A DNA stretch of 64,000 nt from Lucifuga dentata (taxonomy: Eukaryota; Chordata; Actinopteri; Ophidiiformes; Bythitidae): the NCBI GenBank assembly GCA_014773175.1, contig VXCM01000908.1, positions 564,014 to 628,013 on the forward strand, in the 5' to 3' direction. Made by a program: the position numbers and the translations under genes. The notes beneath the pieces were generated by a model. It was not told the DNA's origin, ran no database searches, and worked only from the letters and a program-made list of their open reading frames with translations. The first letter of the stretch is position 1. Every line of letters starts with the position of its first letter. This document shows, in pieces, positions 13,746 through 24,282 of the stretch.

Positions 13746-16010
13746 CAAGGGTGTGCAGAACAAAATTATGGCAGGTTGCAGGCAGCGCACACCATAAAGT
13801 CCGGCCCAGTCCAAACAGGCATGTTTTCAACGGGCACTGCACTAGTACTTTTACAGATTTCTGTCAAGAATAACATGCTGCACTTAGGTGCCTGTTGATA
13901 TCTTTTAATCAGGGCTCCAGACATATTGCATCGCATTACAAATGGTTAGGCAACAGTTAATCCTAAAGACAATGCACAAAGTAGACCACATTCTACCAGT
14001 TGGATCCCTTCCCACCACACAGACCTGACCTGTGCTGTTAATGTCCTTCCATAATCCTGCTGCTACGGTCATTACTCTGGCAATTATCTGAGGGGTGCTG
14101 GAGAAATCTTTCACCAGCTTTAAGACATCAAAACTGATTAGGGATCTACTTTTTCATGTGGAGTTAGACTTCACTCGTTACCTAAATGATTCTCAGAAGT
14201 TACGTAAGGAAGAGGGAGAAAGTTCAACAGCCATCGGAACTTTTGCAGCTGGTGCAGGCCACAGTCGCCTGTGTCATGCATTTCACTCTGATATCTCCTC
14301 ATATGTAGAAAAGGGCTGAGTTTGCAAGTGGAGATAATTGTGGGGAAAATTGTGTAGCCTGACTGGACAGATGCCAATACCTGCCAAAGTGGAATGAGCC
14401 TCAAAGGTCATTTAAATGTTGGTTTCACCTCCATGAATCTGTGTAAATGTCTCCAATGCATACAGGTAGATAAACACAGAATAATGATATTTTGTCAGTT
14501 CCACATCAGTTCCATAACTTTTAAGTGACCGAAGATGTTGGCTCATTATGTCAAATTGAGCTCTTCTGATTTATGAAGTGCAGTCTCTCTCTTTTGCCTC
14601 AAACTGTTTAGGCATTTACACTGAGCAGAACAAACTAAATTACCAGAGAGACTAATCACATGGCGAGACAGTCAAACACAGTGAAATTTGAACAGCTGGA
14701 ATGAGTGTGTCAGCCTCGCCCCTGATGTTTCCTCCCTGCTGCTCCCATGATTGATGCTTTAAAATTCCTATCACAGAAAATAACCTGTATTTCTAACAGA
14801 TAGGTAGATATTACAATCAAACGCAACGCCTTCCAATTACACGCAACCATATCACAGAGAAAGACTGGGCATAGTATAAAGGACACAATATGGCTCCCTT
14901 GGTAAGACAACGACTGAGTTTCCTGCTGATTATCATAATTAGACCACTTGGCACTGCTCCTGCATGAGTTTCACCCACTGAGGCGAGACAACATACTCAT
15001 CTGCAGTCTGCCAGACAACGCAAGCTCTGTTTTAGCTGTCTACCCTATCATTAGCTCTTCTAAACAAGTATGAAATACCTAAAGCTGACTGTCATTCTCT
15101 GCCCATTGTTGTGCACTGCGGTGTGGACACATAGCTATGAATAGGAAGAAAAGCCAATTTTAGCCATTTATAATCATCTGATGTTGCATAGTTAGATATC
15201 GTGGTGCCATGAAACCTCTGAGGCAGAATCTTTGAAGTCAGATTTAAGTCCCTAAATACAGTATAGTATGCCAAATTAAAAAAAAAACAAAACAAAAGCT
15301 TTATAGAAACTGTATTGTTTGGATAAGCATCAAAGTATGTTTTCAGCTGTTGGCTTAAAACAAAATCACACAATGACTTCTAAAAAGAAAACTGACATCA
15401 TCCTCATTCTACAAAGAATCAGTAGATTATTCATTTTTATTCAAAGTTAGAACTCGTTTCTCTGCTTGAGACGTTCTTCAACAAGTCACAGTCATAAGGC
15501 AGCAAGAGAATGGAAGGATTCAACCTGTTTAACTTGGATAATTAATTACATTTTTATTTTACAAAAAGAAATTGAATATATTTACCTGTCAAACTGAAAA
15601 CACTTTAAGGCAAATCTCCTCACAGTATCAGTACATTAATAATCAAGCTATTTTTAATTATGGCATTTTTAATTTCCTCTTTATTCTAGATGTTTTGTGC
15701 GTCATGTTATGTGGCGCTCACTTCGATGATGACGTTTAAATGTCCACATAAATCAATTTAAAATCATATGATCTAGGTCTGTTACTTACTCCAAGCTTAC
15801 TCCATTTTACACCAACCTAATTAAGGGTGATACGTGACGTTTGAAAAAAAAAAATCTATTTATTGCCTTTATTGGAATATAATCAAAGGTTTAATGTGCA
15901 TGTAAATGTACTATGCCCGTAATGGGACAACATGGGCTGAATAACAATGTGCTGATTAACGTAAGGGAAGCTTTACAAATGATCTTAAATTATCACAGGG
16001 TTTATTTAGC

Positions 16011-16137
16011 GTGACGCTGTGTGTATGATTTTTTTTTTTTCTTCATGAATGGATCCACTGATGAGGATCTCAGNGTGACGCTGTGTGTATGATTTTTTTT
16101 TTTTCTTCATGAATGGATCCACTGATGAGGATCTCAG
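16011..16137. repeat. 63-bp block duplicated around a single N (16074)
   Basis: 16011-16073 and 16075-16137 are identical copies flanking N. Assembly junction. Confidence 0.85.
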
Positions 16138-17845
16138 AATTTTAATATGCATTTGAATATGTTTGAAAACTTCTCTTGTTCATGGGATTGAATCAAAGGT
16201 GAAAGTGATCCTGTGGCTTTTCTATTCAGTGAATTTCTGATTTCTCACAGCTTTATCTAGCACTTTTCATAAGCAATGCTGGAAAGTGTGTGAAATAAAA
16301 GTTAGTCAAATCAAAGCACAGACACAAAAGCAGACCTCTACGAGCCTTTGACCTCTGAGCCTAATCACATGAGGAACACTCTGCGTTGTATGATCACAAC
16401 ATACTCTGCAGTATGGCAGGCAAGAGCTTATCTGCATGGAAGAGATAACAGGAACCACATCACTGTGTAAGGGTTAAAGATTTCACATTTTATTTTGTTC
16501 TTCTCATATAACTCAACAAACTGTCATGCCAGACTCAGACCCTGGCACACTCACAATGTTAAGTACCATTAACTATTCAGAGTAGCACAGCTGATGACTG
16601 TACACGGATTTATCCTGTGACATTACAAACATCATAGATGATTACTATGTAACATACATAAAGACATACATTATTTCACACATTTGCTCTGCACTGCTGT
16701 CGATCAGTTATTGGCCCAGAAGAAACAAATAAATAGAGCTGAATGAAAGGCTTCTGAAAAATAAGAAGCAAAGAATCAGTCTCTCATTTATGAATAAAAC
16801 AGGTCAAAGATCCAATTCACCAACTGACAAAGAGGGGAAATAATCAGTTTAGATGTGAAAGCTAAAGGTCCAGACTACAGTGACGCAAGCATCAAACCCT
16901 GTGATCATCCAAAGCAGCTGATCTGTAGTGCAGGTTTACCCACTTTATCAATGCCACTGACACACTGACACCCTGTTATTAAAGCAGAAATCGAGGATCC
17001 AAACTCACAGCAAACTCACTTTTACACTTTTTCAGTTGCAGCTACATCTCTGGTCCAATGGCCACCGCACAGCAGGACTTCAGTGATGTGTCTGGACTGT
17101 GTGTGATAAGGGCAACGTCCAGAATCACCACCCAATTTATTGCTACAAACTGGAACAGAAAATCCTAAACCTGCTAAAGCATACAGCAGATATACTGCCA
17201 TATTTAAAATGTAGGCTGTGTAAACACCAATAGGCATTTGATTTATTCTAAGGATGGTTTCTTACATACATAGCATGAGTCCAGTAGGTATGTATTGCTT
17301 ACAGACTAACTGTGTGGTCTACTTACAGTGAGACAGCTGCATCAACAGGCTGACGGAGTGAGATGATGTGTGGCTTTGATGCTCAGTGAGTGATAATTCA
17401 TAGCACCGTTCAAAGCAGAGCTCATAGATTTCTTATGAATTTACACTCATATGCCATTGATTGTAAATCCACAAAAAGGCTGTAGATGTTTCTGTTTTTT
17501 TTGGTGCAGTGCTGGATTTTACAGATAGTTTGGAGTAAACAGGTTTAAGCTGGGTAGTTTCATTGAGACGTGTAGCATTTAACATGGCATAAACTTCATG
17601 GTTTGACTCTCAGAGAAATATAATAGATCTGTCAGAAGTGGTGGGGACTGAATTACAGTGTAGAGCACATAAAATAATACACTCGGCTAAAGAAGGGTAT
17701 CATATCAAATCAGATCAGTATACACAAGTACATAACATCACCATCTGAACCCCTCCCACCCCCACCCCCANCCCCCACCCGTCGGGTCAGCTCATATTTC
17801 CTGTGGATAAATCCAGTATGATATGCAGTCTCTATGCCATAAAAC

Positions 17846-17851
17846 TTTATT
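17846..17851 (-). terminator. candidate poly(A) signal of the rhou-like gene
   Basis: AATAAA on the minus strand about 300 bp past the rhou stop codon. A second minus-strand AATAAA lies at 16489-16494. Mammalian RHOU has a long 3' UTR, so either could be used. Which one is functional is inference. Confidence 0.35.
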
Positions 17852-18153
17852 AACTCCATAATTTTTTGGTTGAATGCTGGGCACAGTCATAATCAGCGGC
17901 TAGCATTATACTCTCTGCCTTTGAGATGTCAACAAAAAAAAAAATCAAGAAGGGATCTTTTGTGGTCAAATTAAAAATAAAAACCTGCAGCCACTCTGCA
18001 GCTCAGGCAGGCGCGTTCTGCTGATCCACTGATCCAAAGTCATTCTGTCCAGCAAATAAAACCTGAAGCCTTTACATCCATCTCATCCATGCACAGACCA
18101 CCAACTATTCAGCAGTTCCAAGTTCATCATCAGTCAGGATTTCTCCTCCCTCC

Positions 18154-20367
18154 TTACTGGACGCAGACGTACTTTTTCCACCAGGATTTGGACAGCATCT
18201 TCATCTTATCAGCCGTGCTGCGGACCTTCCTCTCCCGCCGCGCTCTCTTGTCAAACTGCCGCAGCCCCACAGAGATGGCGGCGTCAAACACTTCCTTCAG
18301 ATTCTTTTGCGTCAGCGCCGAGCACTCAATGTACATCACAGCTCCAACTTTGTCTGCCAGCGCTCTGGCGTCTTCCTCGGGCACCGGTCTCTCCCTCCGC
18401 CTCGCCAGCTCGATCAGAACCTTGACGTCTTGTCGCAAGTCGCACTGTGTGCCCACAAGGAGGATGGGCGTCAGAGGGCACCGGCGCCGGATTTCGGGGA
18501 CCCATTTCTCCCAGACGTTTTGAAAGGAGGCAGGACTGACCACGCTGAAGCAAAGCAGCAAGGCATCGGTCCGAGTGTAGCAGAAGTGGCGAAGTTTGTC
18601 AAACTCGTCCTGATGGAGACAGAGACAGACGTGGTGAATTTAGCTCTACGCCAACTTCAATATTCAAAGCATTTTTCCATTTGACTTAGCTGTGAATGTG
18701 TACTTTGCGGTCTCTCCCAGCCTGACCGCACAAAAACACACATTCACTAATCACATCATCAGTCAACACACACAAGCGCCACAGAGCATTGTAGGAAAGG
18801 AAAATTTTGTCAGTAATCTTTCAATAACAAACTTTCTAAATACTGTTTATATTGTGCTAATATACATAAGCCCCGCCCCCTCATTTATATCATAACATTT
18901 TGGAGTCACACAGCTTTGACCAACAAGGACCTCTCACATCCTTAAGTACACAGATTAAGGCTGGCAGAAACTCGACCCAAACGTCTGCTTCTTTTCTTTA
19001 ACCCGCTCCTTTCCAGCACACACCTCCTAATCCCTCTTCCCCTAAATGCTTTGTCCTGGCTCCTTTTACTTTGAAACACAACATAAATTTTGAATTGCAA
19101 CGGATAATTTAGAAGGTTCAAATGTGGATTTGAGGCACAACAAATACAAGGGGGGGGNCGCTAACCTAGTTTCCAGCACAAGTCTTGGCTTTGCTTAAGT
19201 GTGTTTGCAATCTGATGACGTCGGTCCATCTGTGAAATATAGACACACACATCAACATCTCAGAGTAAGGAGCAACTCTGTTTATCAGCTGTGACGGCAG
19301 CTGTTATCATTTTTCTCCAGAACCTCTCTCTCTCTCTCTCTCTCTCTTTGTATCTATGCTCCCTCCCTTCTCCTTCTCTCTCTCTCTCTCTCCTCATTTT
19401 GTTTCTTGGCACACCCCAACTGTTCTGGCACAAATTCTCCTCTTATGAAACTGCATTAGTACAGTAAGTGTTTGCCCTCTTTAATCTGCCCATATTTGCC
19501 CAAGCTTGTCTGTGCGCGCGCAAGTGTGTGTGTGTGTGTGTGTGTGTGTACTACTGTGATACTATGTGCAGTTTGCAACATGCTGGGAGGGTTTAGATGT
19601 ATTAGGGGCTTGTTCAAATGCCTGAATCCACTTTAAAGCCAAGTTGTCTTTGACAAACCGAGTGGAATGCTGTTGTATGGAACTGGCAGTACCCTCGCAG
19701 CTTTACTGAACATCAAATATGCTGCTCCCGGGGTACTGAGCTTGATTATTAAACAACCACCCGTGTTTCACAACCTGTTCTTTCTAGCTGAACCTCCCAA
19801 GAACACTCCCTGTACCATCTTGCCCTTCTTCACACTGCAGCAAGGGAGAAATTGGTTTTCATGTTTTGTGCACATCACCTCAAATTCACCCATTCCTCTC
19901 CTTTAGCACCCTCCCACTGCACAACAATAAACTATGACTATTCTATGAAGCAATGGTATTCCCATTTCAGGTGAAGACTAGTAGCAAAGGTATGGAATTC
20001 TACTCGTGCTAAGAAAAGGAAGCTTGGTTGGAGCACAAAAACGAGAATCTTTCACCCTCACCCTGAACCTTGTTATCCACGACTGCATAGAAGCATTATT
20101 TCAGATGAAGCTACAACACTAAGATGGGAGTTCCATGGGTATTTTCTCAAAAAAAAAAAAAAAAAAANAAAAAAAAAAAAAAAAAAAAATTCCAGTATCA
20201 ATGCTGACATCCTGACTTTGATATGGTCCCTTAACAATACTTTTTTGAAAATCTTTTTGTGGAGAAAGTCTTCAGTTAAAAGACATACACAACAACAGAA
20301 ACATTTTCCTTGTACAAATCCATTTTGACACTGATACTGAAACTAGACTGACACTGAATTTCTCTAG

Positions 20368-20401
<34 letters not shown>

Positions 20402-22789
20402 ACAACACTCACCTGTCCTGCAGTGTCACACAGCTGCAGTCTCACTGGGTTTCCATCCACCTGAACCACAGCTGTGGACACAGAGACACAGACAGAGAAA
20501 ATAAGCCACAGCTGTCAACAGCCTTTATAGTTTCCCCACCTGACATTTTGATAGTTAACACACACACACACACACACACCATAATATTCTCTGGAATAAA
20601 CAAATGCCTGCCAGTTGAAAACACAAAGGCCCCCTGCTCAGACCCCCCCATGCTCTTTCAACTCAGCGTTGGCCTGCTACATCTCGCCCACCCACTCCGC
20701 CAGTTATTGCTCAGAGCCTCACACTTCACTGTGGCTCGTACCACTCTGCAAGCTTTATTCCTCTGCTGTCTTTTGACAGAAGCCATTCCAAGGTTGCCGA
20801 ACAGGGGATAAAAACAAAGCACTTTGTGTTTGTGCAGTAATTCTCCTCCAATCGGCCTCTTGTCCAGATTGGAAAAGTGGGCGAGTCATTTTACAGCGAG
20901 TTTCATTATAGGTTCATTTATTCTTTTCAAAAGACGGAACACAATGCAGAGCAGCAGGCACATGGAAACATTTACAATTTGCCTGGAGTGTGTGGTCCGT
21001 CATACCACCTGATCAAAGAGTTTGCTGGAACTACTCATGTAGTAGGACAGGCATCATGGCACCCAGATTTAACAAAAAGCAAAAAGAAAGGGAGGGAGGG
21101 AGGGAGGGAGGAGGAAAAGAAAGGATTGTGTAATCATTTCCTAATCCCTGAAATATGATACTCCTTTGATTTTCTACTCTCTGCTGCTCCAAAGCTCCCT
21201 CTTATCGTCCTTTCTCCCAGCCCCATGCTGCTCTATGCCTCTCTGCCACCTGTGGCATTGCATAACTGCTCAGAAGTCAGCTTTCCAGCTTTCCTGTGCC
21301 CGGGAAGCCTCTGATTCCCGGGCACAGAAAAATGACATCACCAGGAAGGGCCCCAAACAGCACAATCGCTCTCTGTCAGGCGGCCGAAAGACAATCTCTG
21401 CCTCAGAGCCGCTGCGACAGATGTGCCCATTCCAGCAAAGAAGAGAGGGCTTTCAGGTCAAGGCTGACAACAATAGCCAGAGTTGTGCAATCCAAAACCT
21501 TGTGCACTCTCTCTCTCTCTCTCTGTGGGAGGGTGAAACAAGCACACTTCTGGGGGTGATGTGAGGAGTCAAAGTTGTGTTTATTGCTCATCCATATAAC
21601 GTCAGAGAAACAACTTGATCATATGACAAAAATGCCAAGTATGTTGACAATTACAGGCTTGACTGTAAAGTAGAGGGTAGCCCTCAGTAATCAGAGACAA
21701 ATTAAATCTTTACACCTTGCACAGACTGAGACATGATTATGAAGCAACAAAGGTGACAACAGGTCTACGCTTCATGCCATCACTAGTCTGTTTAAACAAC
21801 TGCCCCTCCTAAACAATTTGGGTCTGGTTTTATTTTTCACTGAACAAAGCTTGCAGGGGTGGGGGTNGGGGGGGGAGGCAGTTTGGAAAATGGATGCATG
21901 CCAAATGGAAACCTGGCTACAAGAGGGAGGATAACTAATGTACATCAACACTGATGGAAGACAGATAACAGGAAACATAAACACATCTATCATAACAGTG
22001 GAATAACGAGGAAATAGAAAAATGGGCTGTGCTCTCAAAACATAAGAGGTTGAAGTACAGTTAAAGGACCATACCGACCATTTTGCATGTTTGAGCCTAA
22101 TATATTCAATTTTCATACAGGTAACGTNAAAGGACCATACCGACCATTTTGCATGTTTGAGCCTAATATATTCAATTTTCATACAGGTAACGTTCAGTCA
22201 AAATCTTGAGACAGTCATGCAGCTAGAAATAAAACATTTGAAGGGATTCGAGTTTAAAGATTAGATTCTTCAGTTAAACGAAAGATTCATTTATTACAAT
22301 ATGCCACAATTTAATGCTAGTTCATATTCTCATTACTAATTGTCCTAGAACTAGAACACATGCATTTTTGCAATTTATAAAAAGCTCTTAAACATATAAA
22401 TGTCCTTGCAAAAAAAAAAAAACTTATTAAAATGTTTGTTATTGTGGTTTAGTTGTGAGTGAGAAGCTTTATGCTTCTCCTGTACAAAAATACATTTTCT
22501 TCAATCTTGATTTATTTAAGCATTTTTTTCCACCCCAAAGAGAGTTTAATATTTTGCAGCAACTTTTCTTACCCGAGAAGTCATCGAACGCAGTCGGGAC
22601 GTATTTGGTGGGGTAGCCGTTGGTCGTGTAGCTGACCACCAGACTGGTTTTGCCCACCGCTCCATCCCCGAGCAGGACGCACTTCAGCAGCCGCTCCTGC
22701 GCCTGTCCCGGCCGGGTGGCTTTGGGTTTGTGCGGGGGAACCGGAGGCGCGACGGTCCCGCTGTAATCCATACTGACTGGAGGTGACAT
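18154..22789 (-). CDS. rhou: RhoU/Wrch-1-like atypical Rho GTPase, complete (3 exons)
   Basis: Coding exons on the minus strand are 22573-22789, 20413-20471 and 18154-18609, with GT-AG junctions in matching phase (732 nt, 243 aa). Visible GTPase motifs: P-loop GDGAVGKT at residues 41-48, effector loop YVPTAFDDF near 63-71, DTAGQ at 88-92, GTQCD at 145-149 (G4) and ECSAL at 187-191 (G5). The N-terminus has a proline-rich [10 protein letters not shown] stretch, like the SH3/adaptor-binding extension of Wrch-1. The C-terminus [11 protein letters not shown] resembles human RHOU, which ends in CCFV and is palmitoylated rather than prenylated; one Cys remains at position -3. RHOU fits better than [25 protein letters not shown] and LSKSWWKKY are all RHOU-type. 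Family knowledge: a fast-cycling, largely GTP-bound Cdc42-like protein acting on PAK, the cytoskeleton and focal adhesions. A second in-frame Met lies at residue 7. Teleosts carry rhoua and rhoub; which one this is cannot be decided here. Confidence 0.9.
19324..19393. repeat. two (CT)n arrays in rhou intron 2
   Basis: CT arrays at about 19324-19347 and 19375-19393 separated by CT-rich sequence; a GT array follows at 19524-19549. Confidence 0.9.
20371..20398. repeat. (GT)n array next to the rhou exon 2 donor
   Basis: A 28-bp GT array ends 14 bp from the exon 2 boundary at 20413, inside intron 2. A matching AC array lies at 20558-20579 on the other side of the exon. Confidence 0.9.
21294..21327. 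repeat. perfect 13-bp inverted repeat (hairpin) in rhou intron 1
   Basis: Arms 21294-21306 and 21315-21327 (CTGTGCCCGGGAA and its exact reverse complement) flank an 8-nt loop. The GC-rich stem would be stable in RNA or single-stranded DNA. It lies in intron 1 of the rhou-like gene, amid less repetitive sequence. No transposon is recognised around it. Confidence 0.7.
22061..22193 (+). repeat. solo terminal repeat of the TTAA element family (duplicated by assembly)
   Basis: TTAAAGGACCATACCGACCA starts at 22061 and continues through the family's GCATGTTTGAGCCTAATATA segment. No matching right end was found nearby, so this looks like one end only. The 65-bp block occurs twice around the N at 22128 as an assembly artefact. 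It lies in rhou intron 1. Confidence 0.7.
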
Positions 22790-22937
22790 TCAATGAAGCA
22801 GCACTTCCCCGGTGCGTCGCCGGACAGGAGGACCCCGCATCAGATAAGTTCGCTAAAACCTTATGATCGCATAGGTGGGAGTTGAGCGTAAAACCTCTGA
22901 GCAACTTCCAGTCCTGCGTGGTGAGAAATCCACTGTG

Positions 22938-23070
22938 GCAGGCAGATTATCATCACGGCCACAGACAGACGCTGGCCCTGCGCTTTACACGGAGAGGGCG
23001 GGTNGCAGGCAGATTATCATCACGGCCACAGACAGACGCTGGCCCTGCGCTTTACACGGAGAGGGCGGGT
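22938..23070. repeat. 66-bp block duplicated around a single N (23004)
   Basis: 22938-23003 and 23005-23070 are identical copies flanking N, in the probable rhou promoter region. True spacing upstream of the gene is 67 bp shorter than shown. Confidence 0.85.
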
Positions 23071-23429
23071 CTAACGCCTTATATCCTCAGACTGATTTGA
23101 CTAATTCCACCCCCACGCCATCCCACAGAGAACACAGGGAAGTCTGTCTAACAAAATTTAATTAAAAAAGAAAAAAAAAGGCTATACGTATGAATTAGTG
23201 AGCTCTTGCAGAATAGAACAAACACATCTGAATTCTGTTTAAATTCAACAGCACAAAGTCATGTGAGCTCATCCTGGTGACTCTGAATGAAGACATGTCC
23301 AGGCTTGTCCTTTCCATTAGCAGGAGACTAGCCTTGCATGTTCATTCTGAAATCTGAACATGACACATAAAGAGCTGAATTATCAAACCCAGTCAGACCT
23401 CCTGACCTACTTTAATTTGGCTCCAGAGG

Positions 23430-23541
23430 TATGTCTGAGACAGCGCTGTGATGGACCGGCGGGTCCAGAGTATCCTGCCTGTCCAGCTCCACGTCACTCT
23501 GCACAGGATAACTAGATGGATGGATGGATGGATGGATGGAT
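23430..23541 (+). repeat. LINE-tail-like repeat ending in a GGAT array
   Basis: GATGGACCGGCGGGTCCAG, CCTGCCTGTCCAG and CAGGATAACTAGATGGATGG are the usual end of the same L2-like fish repeat as at 3110. It runs into (GGAT)n at 23515-23541. Confidence 0.55.
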
Positions 23542-23635
23542 GGGGGCTAAAAGTAAGAGTTCTCCTTTTTCTGATTCACCCTTCATGATCAAATATAGCT
23601 CAGTCACGTGGTATTTATAAAAGAAATGTGCAAAA

Positions 23636-24282
23636 TTAAAGGACCATCCCGGCCATTTGCATGTTTGAGCCTAATATATTCAATTTTCATATACACAATT
23701 TTCATACTCGTAACATTACTGACAATCATTTCCCAAAGCATACTACTGGTGAATTTAATTTTTTTTCCCCTACCTTCCAGACTGCCATTGGTTTCAGTTC
23801 ATTCTGGTACTCTATTAAAATCATCTTGCTGATCTTGAAACGTTCTTGGGATAGGTAATCCATCATCGCAAACAACATGTATATTCAGGTTTCTTCGAAG
23901 TTTCTTAATTTTAGCATTTAAGCGCAACAAAAAGTGTGGGGTGAATGTATGTCGCCACAGGGGAATATAGAAGAAGACCTGCGTTTATTTAAATATTTTA
24001 ACGACCTTGACTTCATAAGGCTGTGTAACTATTAGTAGGCAAAACATTGATTTTTAAGGTGGGTGTACTGCTTGAATATTTGATTTTGAAAGATTAAGGG
24101 GTTTTGCAAAATATCAGGAAAGCTGAAAAAAGAAATAGTTGTCAGTAACATAACATGTATGAAAATTGAATATATTAGGCTCAAACATGCAAAATGGANG
24201 AAATAGTTGTCAGTAACATAACATGTATGAAAATTGAATATATTAGGCTCAAACATGCAAAATGGACGGCATGGTCCTTTAA
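23636..24282. mobile_element. TTAA-bounded inverted-repeat element (MITE-like)
   Basis: Left end at 23636 reads TTAAAGGACCATCCCGGCCA; the right end, reverse-complemented from 24282, reads TTAAAGGACCATGCCGTCCA. Similarity continues inward for about 85-100 bp, with a short internal duplication in the left arm. The interior has no coding capacity, so this is a non-autonomous element. TTAA at both edges would fit a piggyBac-type target duplication, but the terminal bases do not prove that class. A duplicated 67-bp block around the N at 24199 inflates the right arm; true length is about 579 bp. Confidence 0.75.
24132..24266. repeat. 67-bp block duplicated around a single N (24199)
   Basis: 24132-24198 and 24200-24266 are identical; they fall in the right arm of the TTAA element. 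Confidence 0.85.

Larger units (their letters stand above)
1..16488. other. gene-free region: repeats, microsatellites, no supported exon
   Basis: I find no exon here supported by family similarity on either strand. Long open frames such as 4499-5086 (minus) are low-complexity. The region holds GT/AC/AG/AAAT microsatellites, fish interspersed repeats near 3.1-3.9 kb and 12.8-13.3 kb, and two single-N junctions with duplicated flanks. A CRE-like TGACGTCA palindrome at 1704-1711 is the only notable single motif. Poly(A)-signal-like hexamers face each other near 384-427. Confidence 0.6.

Noticed and set aside
14095..14319. 74-residue plus-strand frame with plausible amino-acid composition
   Set aside because: No recognisable family, no splice partner and overlapping frames on the other strand of similar length.
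21772..22182. 136-residue open frame with an internal repeat
   Set aside because: The repeat is the N-flanking duplication, and the frame is reverse translation of a TTAA-element end.
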